13,176 bases of DNA from HGM13006 sp963650135 (lineage in GTDB: Bacteria; Bacillota; Clostridia; Oscillospirales; Oscillospiraceae). The position numbers and the translations under genes are program-made. The DNA is taken from contig CAVJLG010000094.1 in NCBI GenBank assembly GCA_963650135.1, forward strand, positions 1 through 13,176. Direction: 5' to 3'. Position 1 is the stretch's first letter. Every line of letters begins with the position of its first letter. This document shows, piece by piece, positions 13,082 to 13,176 of this stretch. The notes below the pieces were generated by a model. That model saw only the letters and a program-made list of their open reading frames with translations, was not told the origin of the DNA and searched no databases.

Positions 13082-13176
13082 GCGGCAACACCACACAAAT
13101 GTGTCGTCGGTCTTCAGCCGATCTTTTCCGCCGGAAATGCGTTATTTTTTCTTGACATACACAAAGTATGCCTGCG
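13082..13176 (+). repeat. Palindromic leader element, copy E (truncated by the window end)
   Basis: Begins with GCGGCAACACCACACAAAT immediately after the htpG stop codon, with no intervening base. It continues through the left arm and centre (CATACACAAAGTATG), same orientation as copy B. Bases 13115-13176 (62 nt) are identical to the reverse complement of 11114-11053 in copy D. The right arm lies beyond the window. No other terminator follows htpG within the window. Confidence 0.85.

Noticed and set aside
10967..13096. 709-codon open frame opposite htpG
   Set aside because: Antisense shadow of htpG; Leu/Gly/Val/His-rich with no recognisable motif, and it would extend through element copy D.

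Overview
The window looks like chromosomal DNA from a low-to-moderate-GC Gram-positive anaerobe, most likely class Clostridia and probably the Oscillospiraceae/Ruminococcaceae side. This is an inference from several signs: strong AGGAGG-type ribosome binding sites, sigma-A type promoters, a perfect CIRCE (HrcA) operator, UPF0371/DUF1846 and DUF815 genes, a YkpA-type ABC-F protein, and coding regions that look roughly 55-60% GC beside AT-rich intergenic DNA. I see no rRNA, tRNA, CRISPR array or transposase.

Layout from left to right. Positions 1-90 hold two tandem hairpins ending an upstream transcript. A membrane-anchored protein of unknown function follows (127-954, +, TTG start). Next is tex (1115-3286, +), with a good promoter and a terminator-like hairpin in its leader. 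A two-way terminator separates tex from a DUF1846/UPF0371 gene (3342-4826, -). Upstream of that lies a minus-strand group: an ABC-F ATPase (6590-8188), ridA (6152-6529) and argF (5141-6139), probably co-transcribed. It ends in an array of five small hairpins and an intrinsic terminator. Divergent from the ABC-F gene is a DUF815 AAA+ ATPase (8485-9687, +). It converges on a small lipoprotein gene (9740-10246, -), which is preceded by a 58-codon small ORF (10290-10466, -). Finally htpG (11171-13081, +) has two promoter/CIRCE units upstream.

The most unusual feature is a dispersed palindromic element present five times: A 4850-4905 (short), B 8283-8445, C 10485-10756 (with an insert), D 10984-11147 (inverted) and E 13082-13176 (cut by the window edge). 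A full copy is about 163 bp and is one long imperfect inverted repeat. Its ends resemble GGGGCAACACC...CACAAAT and its centre is a small AATAC/GTATT or CATAC/GTATG hairpin. Copies A to D each lie between a predicted promoter and a start codon, ending 18-39 nt before that codon, so each is probably transcribed as a hairpin in a 5' UTR. The outer stem shows paired (compensating) base differences between copies, suggesting the structure itself is kept. A second structured repeat, five hairpins joined by an ATTTCACT-like linker, lies in the 3' UTR of argF.

The genes are mainly housekeeping and stress functions: an RNA-binding accessory factor, a ribosome-associated ATPase, a chaperone under heat-shock control, enamine/imine detoxification and arginine metabolism. 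The novelty is in the structured intergenic DNA, not the protein content.
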